From IMG/VR virus record IMGVR_UViG_3300030107_002542, positions 1-44,235 of that record: a DNA stretch of 44,235 bases; one strand, 5' to 3'. Numbering within the stretch: the first letter of the stretch is position 1; the number at the start of each line of letters is the position of its first letter. Below the pieces are notes generated by a model. It saw nothing but the letters and a program-made list of their open reading frames with translations, made no database searches and was not told where the DNA came from. Origin of the DNA: a virus. A program made the translations under genes and the position numbers. This document shows positions 1-5,681 of the stretch, one piece after another.

Positions 1-44
1 ACCTTGTGTCCTTTACCTTCACCTCAACCTACAATAGATACCTA

Positions 45-431
45 ATGGGAGCAACCAGTAAAAACTTCAGTGAATCAGAATTAGCTTGTAGCTGCTGCGG
101 AAAGAATGAGATGACTCAGGAAACTGTGGATGCTCTGCAAGCACTCAGGGAATCCATCGGCAAACCTCTTAGATTGAGTTCAGCTTATCGCTGTCCAGAG
201 CATAATAGTAAGGTGAGTTCTACAGGAAAGTCAGGTCCACATACTACTGGAAAGGCAATTGATATTGCCTGTTCTGGAAAAGATGCATGGGAGTTACTTT
301 CCTTTGCAATGATCCGTTCAAAGGTTTGGAAAGGAATCGGAGTTAGTCAAAAAGGAAAACCACACAGTTCCAGATTCATACATTTGGACACAATCGAAGC
401 AGACAACAGACCTTGGATATGGAGTTATTAA
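45..431 (+). CDS. M15-family peptidase (phage endolysin)
   Basis: 128 aa from ATG 45. The protein resembles peptidase M15_3 zinc D-Ala-D-Ala carboxypeptidase-type endolysins, which cut cell-wall peptide cross-links. It opens with the typical phage lysin start MGATSKNFSESELAC. It then shows SSAYRCPEHN, the zinc motif HTTGKAIDIA (His and Asp ligands), a late FIHLD (third ligand) and the closing RPWIWSY. The reading frame stays open upstream to the window edge and holds a GTG at 6. The ATG at 45 lacks a visible Shine-Dalgarno, unlike most genes here. A stop in another frame overlaps this ATG (TAATG), so coupling to a previous gene is possible. Alternatively it is the C-terminal domain of a longer protein (see findings). 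The family call is firm; the true N-terminus is not. Confidence 0.85.
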   Translation: MGATSKNFSESELACSCCGKNEMTQETVDALQALRESIGKPLRLSSAYRCPEHNSKVSSTGKSGPHTTGKAIDIACSGKDAWELLSFAMIRSKVWKGIGVSQKGKPHSSRFIHLDTIEADNRPWIWSY

Positions 432-463
432 AATGAAAAAGAAAAAGAAAAGAAAATACTAAG

Positions 464-832
464 ATGAGAAAAAAATGGGAAATAGGTAGAGGCCAGCCCG
501 AAAGAGGTGGGATGCAGGGACTTATCGACAGGATTGGAGGTGCTGGTGGGTATGGAGGCCCAAGAAGTAGGTTAAAGATTAAAAAGAAAAAAGAACAAGA
601 AGTTGATGAGAGTCCTAGAGATCCAAAAGTAACTGAAAGATTCTTAGAAGATCATGGATATACACCAGCTACATCATCAAGTAAACAACCTAATACTTAT
701 GAGAAACTTACTGATGGAGGAAAATATAGAATCTACACAGGCACTCGTACTTCATCAGGAAAAACAGGAGTCTCTCAAAATACTATGAAAAATCCTTCAC
801 TTAAAGAACTTATGATTTGGATGGGATACTAA
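464..832 (+). CDS. Hypothetical protein, 122 aa
   Basis: I do not recognise this protein. The N-terminal half is basic and glycine-rich (GGAGGYGGPRSRLK, then a lysine run KIKKKKEQE). The C-terminal half is polar (YEKLTDGGKYRIYTG) and ends in the aromatic LMIWMGY. There is no signal peptide or membrane segment. It lies between the lysin and the probable small terminase and stops one base before the next ATG, so it is probably co-transcribed with the packaging genes. A nucleic-acid-binding role would suit the basic stretch, but that is a guess. Confidence 0.7.
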   Translation: MRKKWEIGRGQPERGGMQGLIDRIGGAGGYGGPRSRLKIKKKKEQEVDESPRDPKVTERFLEDHGYTPATSSSKQPNTYEKLTDGGKYRIYTGTRTSSGKTGVSQNTMKNPSLKELMIWMGY

Positions 833-833
833 A

Positions 834-1067
834 ATGGAAAATACAGAAAAACTAAATACTCTCTTCGATGCAGTTACCGAAGAACTCCTAGTGAAAATAA
901 AATCTGGAGAAGCAAAACCAGCAGACCTGGCAGTAGCTGTAAAGTTCCTAAAAGATAATAATATATCCTGTGTACCAACAGATTCTAACTCTTTTGGAGA
1001 ACTTATTAAAAATATGCCATTTATGGAAGAAGATAAGCAAAAATTCAATTCTTTCCAGAAAAACTGA
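834..1067 (+). CDS. Probable small terminase subunit (TerS, gp18-like)
   Basis: 77 aa, directly upstream of the large terminase, the position and size class of T7 gp18 (89 aa). The N-terminal part (LFDAVTEELLVKIKSGEAKP, then LAVAVKFLKDNNISCVP) reads as helices of the kind seen in small terminases of marine T7-like phages, which recognise phage DNA and load the motor. The C-terminus is charged. The call rests on position, size and this helical pattern; no catalytic motif exists to confirm it. It starts two bases after the previous stop. Confidence 0.6.
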   Translation: MENTEKLNTLFDAVTEELLVKIKSGEAKPADLAVAVKFLKDNNISCVPTDSNSFGELIKNMPFMEEDKQKFNSFQKN

Positions 1068-1195
1068 AAAAACAACCTCTCAGATCTCTCTGTACGAGCC
1101 TTTTATTGACCCACGAGGGTCATAGCATTCATTTATAGTCTCATTTTACTACAGAGAGTTCTAATATCCTTCATAACAATTTACCCTAAATTCCT
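1068..1195 (+). other. TerS-TerL intergenic region with nested inverted repeats
   Basis: 128 bp without a gene. An outer perfect 9-bp inverted repeat (CTCTCTGTA 1086-1094, TACAGAGAG 1150-1158) encloses an inner perfect hairpin (TGACCC 1107-1112, loop ACGA, GGGTCA 1117-1122). No T-run follows, so a classical intrinsic terminator is not supported. It could be an RNA processing or translation-control structure, or part of a packaging recognition site. Confidence 0.5.
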
Positions 1196-2866
1196 ATGGC
1201 AGAACAGAAAAATCCTCTCTTGGATTTTAGAAACTTCCTGTTCTTAGTCTGGGAACATCTTTCCCTCCCTAATCCTACTCCTGTCCAATACGATATTGCT
1301 GACTATTTACAACATGCTCCAAAAAGAGCAGTCATTGAAGCATTTCGAGGAGTTGGAAAATCTTATATCACTTCCGCATTTGTTTGCTGGAAGTTACTAC
1401 TCGATCCTGAGACTAAAGTTTTAGTTGTCTCAGCAAGTAAAGTGAGGTCTGATGACTTCTCTACTTTTACTCAAAGATTAATAAACGAGTTACCAATTCT
1501 ACATCACCTCAAATCACGAGAGAACCAACGTCAAAGTAAAGTTGCTTTTGATGTCGGACCTACCACAGCTTCCCATAGTCCTTCGGTTAAGTCAGTTGGG
1601 ATTACAGGACAGCTTAGTGGATCTCGTGCAGACATAATCGTAGCTGATGACGTTGAAGTTCCTAACAACTCAATGACTCAGACTATGCGAGATAAACTTT
1701 CAGAAGCAGTTAAAGAGTTTGATGCTGTATTAAAACCAGATGGCAGTATTGTCTATCTTGGTACACCACAGACAGAAATGAGTCTTTATGAAACACTTCC
1801 TGAAAGAGGTTATGAAGTTCGTATCTGGCCCAGTAGATATCCCGATGAAAAGCAAGTTATTCGGTATTCCAATAAACTGGCTCCATTTATTCAAGACCAT
1901 CTTGATCGTGGTTCTGTTGTTGGAGATCCTACTGATCCATTACGTTTCGATGCCGAAGACCTATTGGAACGAGAATTATCCTATGGACGATCAGGTTTCG
2001 CACTTCAATTCCAGTTAGATACTTCACTCTCAGATGCAGATAAATATCCTTTAAAACTATCTGATCTCATCATAATGAGTGTAGATTCTACTAAAGCTCC
2101 TGAAAAACCTATATGGGCAAAAGATCCAAGAAATAAACTGACTGATCTACCCAATGTAGGACTTCCAGGAGATTTCTTCTACAGTCCAGAGACTAAACTT
2201 GGTGATTGGCTTGAGTACTCTGGTTCTGTTCTCTCAATTGACCCTTCAGGGAGGGGTAAAGATGAAACTGGGTATGCAGTAGTAAAGATGTTAAATGGTT
2301 TCCTGTATGTCTCAGAGTGTGGAGGACTTAGAGGAGGATATAAAGATACTAACCTTCAGACACTCTCAGTAATAGCAAAAAAGAACAACGTAAACCTCAT
2401 CCTCATTGAATCTAACTTTGGAGATGGGATGTTCATGGAACTACTCAAACCAGTTCTTCGGAAGATTCACAATGTAACTATAGAGGAAATAAGGAGTAAT
2501 GTTCAAAAAGAAAAGAGAATCATAGACACTCTAGAGCCAGTAATGAATCAGCATCGTCTCGTGATTGATCCAAAGGTAGTTGAGAAGGATTATGATACGG
2601 TCCAAGACTATCCAATAGAGACACAAGCTCGTTATATGCTCTTTCACCAGATGACAAGGATCACTAAGGACAGAGGAGCACTTATTCACGATGATAGGCT
2701 TGATGCACTCACAATGGCAGTACAATATTGGGTTAACTTCATGGCAGCGGATGCAGAGGTAGAAATAAATACTAGAAGAAATGAACTGATGGATATGGAA
2801 CTGGAGAAGTTTATGGATGGAGTCTTTAATAAACCTCAGAGGGATGCCGCTATGACATGGATGTAA
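1196..2866 (+). CDS. Large terminase subunit (TerL, gp19-like)
   Basis: 556 aa (T7 gp19 is 586 aa). This is the packaging motor ATPase and headful/concatemer nuclease that docks on the portal. The ATPase domain shows a Walker A-like AFRGVGKS (about 49-56), Walker B ADIIVADDVE (about 145-154) and a coupling motif YLGTPQ (about 187-192). The C-terminal RNase H-like nuclease shows SIDPSGRGKDETGY (about 347-360), LILIESNFGDG (about 401-411) and HDDRLDAL (about 498-505), which supply the acidic metal ligands. The gene appears intact. It is separated from the probable TerS by a structured 128-bp spacer and overlaps the next small gene by 10 bases. Confidence 0.95.
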   Translation: MAEQKNPLLDFRNFLFLVWEHLSLPNPTPVQYDIADYLQHAPKRAVIEAFRGVGKSYITSAFVCWKLLLDPETKVLVVSASKVRSDDFSTFTQRLINELPILHHLKSRENQRQSKVAFDVGPTTASHSPSVKSVGITGQLSGSRADIIVADDVEVPNNSMTQTMRDKLSEAVKEFDAVLKPDGSIVYLGTPQTEMSLYETLPERGYEVRIWPSRYPDEKQVIRYSNKLAPFIQDHLDRGSVVGDPTDPLRFDAEDLLERELSYGRSGFALQFQLDTSLSDADKYPLKLSDLIIMSVDSTKAPEKPIWAKDPRNKLTDLPNVGLPGDFFYSPETKLGDWLEYSGSVLSIDPSGRGKDETGYAVVKMLNGFLYVSECGGLRGGYKDTNLQTLSVIAKKNNVNLILIESNFGDGMFMELLKPVLRKIHNVTIEEIRSNVQKEKRIIDTLEPVMNQHRLVIDPKVVEKDYDTVQDYPIETQARYMLFHQMTRITKDRGALIHDDRLDALTMAVQYWVNFMAADAEVEINTRRNELMDMELEKFMDGVFNKPQRDAAMTWM

Positions 2867-2994
2867 AGAAAGATGTCGTAAGAACGACACTAAGGTACAA
2901 GACAACCGATGGGTATACTGGGAGTATAGTGAGGGTTTTACGGAGGGATTCTGAGGAGTTGAAATATTTAAAGAAAAAATCTGAGAAGGTATAA
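2857..2994 (+). CDS. Small basic protein overlapping the TerL end
   Basis: 45 aa in a different frame from TerL, starting MDVKKDVVRTTLRYK and ending KKKSEKV. The composition is protein-like: alternating polar and hydrophobic residues in the first half (a likely beta pair around DGYTGSIVRVL) and a lysine/glutamate helix at the end. It starts 10 bases inside the terminase end, a common phage coupling arrangement. A GAGGG lies upstream at longer than usual spacing. A 6-bp hairpin (TGTCGT 2874-2879, ACGACA 2884-2889) lies inside it. Function unknown. Confidence 0.45.
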   Translation: MDVKKDVVRTTLRYKTTDGYTGSIVRVLRRDSEELKYLKKKSEKV

Positions 2995-3319
2995 AAACGA
3001 GACGTTCAAGGTTTTACCCCATTCACTTTTTTTTATTCCATTTTATAGCAAAATATGGATTTTTTTATTTTTTAGCTGTATAGACACAGATTTAGTCACA
3101 ATGAATTTTTAAAAATGCAATTTATCACAATAGCAATAGATAAAAAAACTATTTCAATTCATATAATTTAACTTTTTCTTTTTTTTGATTCGTTTTGACT
3201 GTCTTTTTTATTTGTCTGTTTGTGTCTTTTTTATCTATCGCTTTTTTTCAATTTCATTTTTTGCACGTCTAATTAAGTACATTCATTAATACTTAACCAT
3301 TAAGAGGAGTTTAATTATT
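2995..3319 (+). other. AT-rich non-coding region before the early genes
   Basis: 325 bp with no credible gene. It is dominated by T-tracts on this strand (for example near 3027, 3061, 3177, 3204, 3228 and 3242). A 12-bp direct repeat TGTCTTTTTTAT occurs at 3200-3211 and 3223-3234. A TATAAT hexamer at 3162-3167 lacks a good -35. It lies between the packaging genes and the first early gene, where T7-like phages usually have their molecular left end and terminal repeat. I see no sequence proof of an end here. Confidence 0.5.
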
Positions 3320-3445
3320 ATGTTTAATAGAATACTAACAATGCTATTTGAAAGAATACTACCTATAATATGCGTCGGCTATGGTTTCATTGTATGTTTA
3401 GTTCAAATAATTATGTTATTGTCACAAAATCCAATATTTAATTAA
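3320..3445 (+). CDS. Small membrane peptide, 41 aa
   Basis: ATG at 3320 with Shine-Dalgarno AGAGGAG about ten bases upstream. The first ten residues include two basic residues, followed by a hydrophobic stretch (LPIICVGYGFIVCLVQIIMLL) long enough to span the membrane, then a short polar tail. It is the first gene after the AT-rich region, so probably early expressed. No family recognised. It could be one of the anti-host membrane peptides common at the left end of T7-like phages, or a small holin-like protein; neither can be shown here. Confidence 0.55.
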   Translation: MFNRILTMLFERILPIICVGYGFIVCLVQIIMLLSQNPIFN

Positions 3446-3562
3446 TTGGCATTGATCTTGTATTATTATCAATTATGAAACAAATTAGATAAAAAATGGG
3501 TAAAAATTACCGCTTGTAATGCCTTGCAATTACTGCAATCTTGCATTTAATTAATTTTTTAT

Positions 3563-3592
3563 TTGACAAATTGTTTCATTTTCGATTATAAT
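3563..3592 (+). promoter_or_regulatory. Consensus sigma70 early promoter
   Basis: Perfect -35 TTGACA at 3563-3568 and perfect -10 TATAAT at 3587-3592, with an 18-bp spacer. Transcription would begin near 3599 and run into the 43-aa gene at 3774 and the genes after it. It sits in the 328-bp stretch 3446-3773, which otherwise has no gene. That stretch also holds small hairpins (GGTAA/TTACC near 3500; TGATT/AATCA near 3622; AAGTC 3688-3692 with GACTT 3698-3702). It is the strongest host-type promoter I can see in the window. Confidence 0.8.
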
Positions 3593-3773
3593 TGTTAGCA
3601 CGATGATTGAGTTGATTATTTGAATCACTTTAAATAGTAGAACATAATTAAACAATACATTATCTAGTTAATTCTTGAAACGCAGATAAGTCAATACGAC
3701 TTTGCAGAATATGAGAGTAATTAGCGAACTAACAAAGAGGATTTCAGTAAAACATATCTAAAGAGGATATAAA

Positions 3774-3905
3774 ATGCATACAATATATAAACTTGGATTA
3801 TATTTCCTATTATCAATGGGAACTATTGCAACTTGTATGATTAGCGCATTTTTTGGCGCATGGTTGAAACTTGGAGATAAAATCTTTTTAGCTCCATTAT
3901 TCTAA
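3774..3905 (+). CDS. Small membrane peptide, 43 aa
   Basis: ATG at 3774 with AAAGAGGAT upstream. The short N-terminus (MHTIYK) is followed by a hydrophobic segment (LGLYFLLSMGTIATCMISAF) and an amphipathic end (WLKLGDKIFLAPLF). This is a probable single-pass inner-membrane peptide. It is the first gene downstream of the consensus promoter at 3563-3592, so likely among the earliest and strongest transcripts. Family not recognised. Confidence 0.55.
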   Translation: MHTIYKLGLYFLLSMGTIATCMISAFFGAWLKLGDKIFLAPLF

Positions 3906-3921
3906 AAACTAAGTTTTAATC

Positions 3922-3971
3922 CGTACCAATTTAGTACTACTTGGTAAATCCAAGCAGCATGGATAGGTACG
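3922..3971 (+). promoter_or_regulatory. Two-stem hairpin in the leader of the 3992 gene
   Basis: Outer stem CGTACC (3922-3927) pairs with GGTACG (3966-3971). Inside it CTTGG (3940-3944) pairs with CCAAG (3950-3954) across a TAAAT loop. The structure ends about ten bases before the GGAGAAC ribosome-binding site of the gene at 3992. It could be a translation-control leader or an RNase III site. Confidence 0.4.
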
Positions 3972-3991
3972 CCTAAAAAAGGAGAACTAAA

Positions 3992-4168
3992 ATGAGTGAA
4001 TTAAAAACTAATCAAGAATGGATTGAAAGTAGTGTTTTAATTAGGAACACAAAACAGTTTATGAATCAAAAACGCTATCCATTAAACAAAGCTTTCAAAA
4101 AGCATAATGGAGTTTGCAAAGTATACACAAAAGCTCAGATTTTAGCATTTCAGAATAACTTGGCTTAA
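3992..4168 (+). CDS. Hypothetical small basic protein, 58 aa
   Basis: ATG at 3992 with the clear Shine-Dalgarno GGAGAACT. The protein is soluble and basic (MSELKTNQEWIESSVLIRNT, then KQFMNQKRYP and KAFKKHNG) and ends AQILAFQNNLA. It has no cysteine pair or membrane segment. The size and charge suit a nucleic-acid or host-enzyme-binding early protein, but no family is recognised. Confidence 0.55.
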   Translation: MSELKTNQEWIESSVLIRNTKQFMNQKRYPLNKAFKKHNGVCKVYTKAQILAFQNNLA

Positions 4169-4195
4169 TAATAGCATTAATGTAAATATTACATT

Positions 4196-4201
4196 TATAA
4201 T
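4196..4201 (+). promoter_or_regulatory. Possible promoter -10 (TATAAT)
   Basis: A perfect TATAAT at 4196-4201 directly follows a tight hairpin (AATGTAA 4179-4185, loop ATA, TTACATT 4189-4195). No good -35 is at the right distance. A start about 7 bases downstream would place the RNA 5' end at the base of the structured element at 4205, which is the main reason to note it. Confidence 0.4.
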
Positions 4202-4204
4202 ATT

Positions 4205-4334
4205 AATCTGACTTATTTATATAAAAGTATTCATGGTGCATTTATATTTCCAATTTCGTAACCGTTAATAAAAAGTTCTTTGTTGTAGTGAGATTTATTA
4301 GCAGGGACTACAAGCAATTGGAGTAAGTCAGATT
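4205..4334 (+). promoter_or_regulatory. Multi-helix structured leader or ncRNA candidate
   Basis: Four properly nested helices, all perfect Watson-Crick. P1 is 4205-4215 with 4324-4334 (11 bp, AATCTGACTTA / TAAGTCAGATT). P2 is 4219-4225 with 4241-4247 (ATATAAA / TTTATAT). P3 is 4249-4255 with 4316-4322 (TCCAATT / AATTGGA). P4 is 4283-4289 with 4307-4313 (TTGTAGT / ACTACAA). P1, P2 and P3 form a three-way junction, and P4 caps P3 across an asymmetric internal loop. No T-run follows; a Shine-Dalgarno and ATG come 20-30 bases later. A 5' leader regulator of the 4361 operon is therefore more likely than a terminated sRNA. It matches no class I know. Confidence 0.5.
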
Positions 4335-4336
4335 AT

Positions 4337-4358
4337 TAATCTAAAACTAAAGAGGATA
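4337..4358 (+). repeat. 22-bp direct repeat, copy 1 (ribosome-binding leader)
   Basis: The 22 bases here recur exactly at 4870-4891. Both copies end in the Shine-Dalgarno AAAGAGGATA and sit just before an ATG (4361 and 4893). This copy lies directly after the structured leader. Confidence 0.7.
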
Positions 4359-4360
4359 AT

Positions 4361-4567
4361 ATGAAAGATACCAAAACTAATTTTGATAATCCAATAGTTC
4401 AAAAGAGGATTAAAAAACTTAATGAACTATTAGAAACAGATGTTAAATTATATAATCATTTAACAAGAAACGGTTACATTGAATATATTTTAAATGGGGA
4501 TAATTTCCCATATAAAGAGGACAAATTAGTATTTAATTCAAAGTTATTTGATAAACCTGATTTTTAA
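4361..4567 (+). CDS. Hypothetical protein, 68 aa
   Basis: Starts at ATG 4361 behind AAAGAGGATA. It is a charged, mostly helical protein (VQKRIKKLNELLETDVKLYN) with an aromatic C-terminal half (NGYIEYILNGDNFPYKEDKL). No cysteine cluster or membrane segment, and no family recognised. It is the first gene behind the structured RNA leader and is followed after 8 bases by the next gene, so it heads a small operon of accessory genes. Confidence 0.6.
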   Translation: MKDTKTNFDNPIVQKRIKKLNELLETDVKLYNHLTRNGYIEYILNGDNFPYKEDKLVFNSKLFDKPDF

Positions 4568-4575
4568 GAGGATAT

Positions 4576-4872
4576 ATGTCACATATTCACATAATAGAAG
4601 ATCAAAACGGTGATGCAATAGAGTTTTATTATTTTTGTTCTGACTTCTGTAATCAAAATTACTGCAATCTTAATAATTTAGAATATAAAGGAGAATACGG
4701 TCTAGTTGAACATGATTGCAATGAAGTATGTGCAAACTGTGAAGAACCGTTAAGAGGTTTAACTAATGAACATGGGACTGATCAAACAGATGAAGAGTGG
4801 GAAGAATGGAAGAAATCAATTGAATTTGTAAATAGTTGTAAAATTAGTTCAATGGCAACAACAATTAAATAA
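4576..4872 (+). CDS. Small cysteine-rich, probably zinc-binding protein, 98 aa
   Basis: ATG at 4576 with AAGAGGATAT upstream. The sequence is acidic and shows spaced cysteines and histidines: CSDFCNQNYC, then VEHDCNEVCANCEEPL. The arrangement suggests a treble-clef or zinc-ribbon fold that could bind protein or nucleic acid. The C-terminal part is acidic and tryptophan-rich (DEEWEEWKKS). It sits between two unknown early genes and shares their translation-signal style. Specific function unknown. Confidence 0.6.
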   Translation: MSHIHIIEDQNGDAIEFYYFCSDFCNQNYCNLNNLEYKGEYGLVEHDCNEVCANCEEPLRGLTNEHGTDQTDEEWEEWKKSIEFVNSCKISSMATTIK

Positions 4873-4891
4873 TCTAAAACTAAAGAGGATA
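4870..4891 (+). repeat. 22-bp direct repeat, copy 2
   Basis: Exact copy of 4337-4358, overlapping the stop of the preceding gene and carrying the Shine-Dalgarno of the gene at 4893. The duplication may mark shared translational control or past shuffling of early gene cassettes. Confidence 0.7.
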
Positions 4892-4892
4892 T

Positions 4893-5642
4893 ATGAAACA
4901 ATTACCAATTCTATCAGAAGGTACAAACGCAAAAACTATTCTATCTGATTTATTAGGTGAATATTTAACAGGAATAGTTTATTTATCACCGCACAAATTA
5001 TGGTCTAAACTATATGAGGAAATATACAAAGTACCACATAAAAAATCGGGAGTAAACTTTTGTGGATTTGCTACGAATGGATGTAAAGAAGCTTGCTTAA
5101 ATACTGCAGGGCGTGGACGGATGTCAAATGTTCAAAAGGGTAGACTTAGAAAAAGTTTACTATTTATCAATAATCGTGCAGAGTTTTTCGAGCAATTAAT
5201 AAAAGATATTGAAAAACATATTCGCAAAGCAACTAAAAAAGGATTAAAACCTGCGATTAGATTAAATGGAACTTCTGATTTACCGTGGGAAAACATCAAA
5301 CATAAAGGCAAAACAATATTAGAACATTTCCCAAACGTACAGTTCTATGATTACACAAAAAACCCTAATAGAATGAAAAAAACACTACCAGAAAATTATG
5401 ATTTAACTTATTCATTCAATGAGGATACAGATCCTTTGTTTGTAATGAATGAAATACTGCCAAGGCATAGGAACGTAGCGGTAGTATTTCGAGATAAACT
5501 ACCCAAAACATTCTTAATGCATGAGGTAGTAAATGGGGATAAACACGATTTGAGATTTACAGATCGTAAAGGCGTCATAGTAGGATTAAAAGCCAAAGGA
5601 GATGCAAAAAAGGATAAGTCTGGATTTGTTATTGACTGTTAA
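4893..5642 (+). CDS. GP88-family phage protein, 249 aa
   Basis: It carries the cysteine block typical of the phage 'gene product 88' family: NFCGFATNGCKEACLNTAGRG spans about residues 55-75, with C57, C64 and C68. That is followed by a basic segment (QKGRLRKSLLF), then PAIRLNGTSDLPWE and FYDYTKNPNR, and a basic C-terminus (TDRKGVIVGLKAKGD). The family occurs in many unrelated phages and its reaction is unknown; the three close cysteines suggest bound metal or an iron-sulfur cluster. It sits among early accessory genes just before the methyltransferase and has its own AAAGAGGATA site. The family assignment is from motif recognition only. Confidence 0.65.
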   Translation: MKQLPILSEGTNAKTILSDLLGEYLTGIVYLSPHKLWSKLYEEIYKVPHKKSGVNFCGFATNGCKEACLNTAGRGRMSNVQKGRLRKSLLFINNRAEFFEQLIKDIEKHIRKATKKGLKPAIRLNGTSDLPWENIKHKGKTILEHFPNVQFYDYTKNPNRMKKTLPENYDLTYSFNEDTDPLFVMNEILPRHRNVAVVFRDKLPKTFLMHEVVNGDKHDLRFTDRKGVIVGLKAKGDAKKDKSGFVIDC

Positions 5643-5665
5643 TCTTGCATATGTACAATAATTTC
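5632..5665 (+). promoter_or_regulatory. sigma70-like promoter before the methyltransferase
   Basis: -35 TTGACT at 5632-5637 and -10 TACAAT at 5654-5659, spacer 16 bp. The -10 part belongs to TTGCATATGTACAATAATTT (5645-5664), one member of an intergenic element seen at several other places. Read as a host promoter, it would start about 15-20 bases before the methyltransferase ATG at 5682. Confidence 0.5.
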
Positions 5666-5681
5666 AATAAGGAGAACCAAT

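Noticed and set aside
1-45. C-terminal end of a preceding gene (TLCPLPSPQPTIDT, stop at 43-45)
   Set aside because: Only 14 codons are visible and the frame does not match the tail gene at the other end. It cannot be told from chance, though its TAATG overlap is mentioned with the peptidase.
433-462. Ten-codon frame coding MKKKKKRKY
   Set aside because: Too short and low complexity; A-rich DNA alone explains it.
2874-2889. Terminator after the large terminase gene
   Set aside because: A 6-bp hairpin is present but no T-run follows, and it lies within the small overlapping gene.
3528-3542. 15-bp match to 4657-4671 (AATTACTGCAATCTT)
   Set aside because: One copy is non-coding and the other lies inside a gene, with no shared context. 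Chance is plausible at this AT content.
3693-3701. AATACGACT, identical to part of the T7 promoter
   Set aside because: The downstream half of the promoter does not match, and the bases form part of a small hairpin (AAGTC/GACTT). The polymerase specificity loop also differs from T7. Probably chance.
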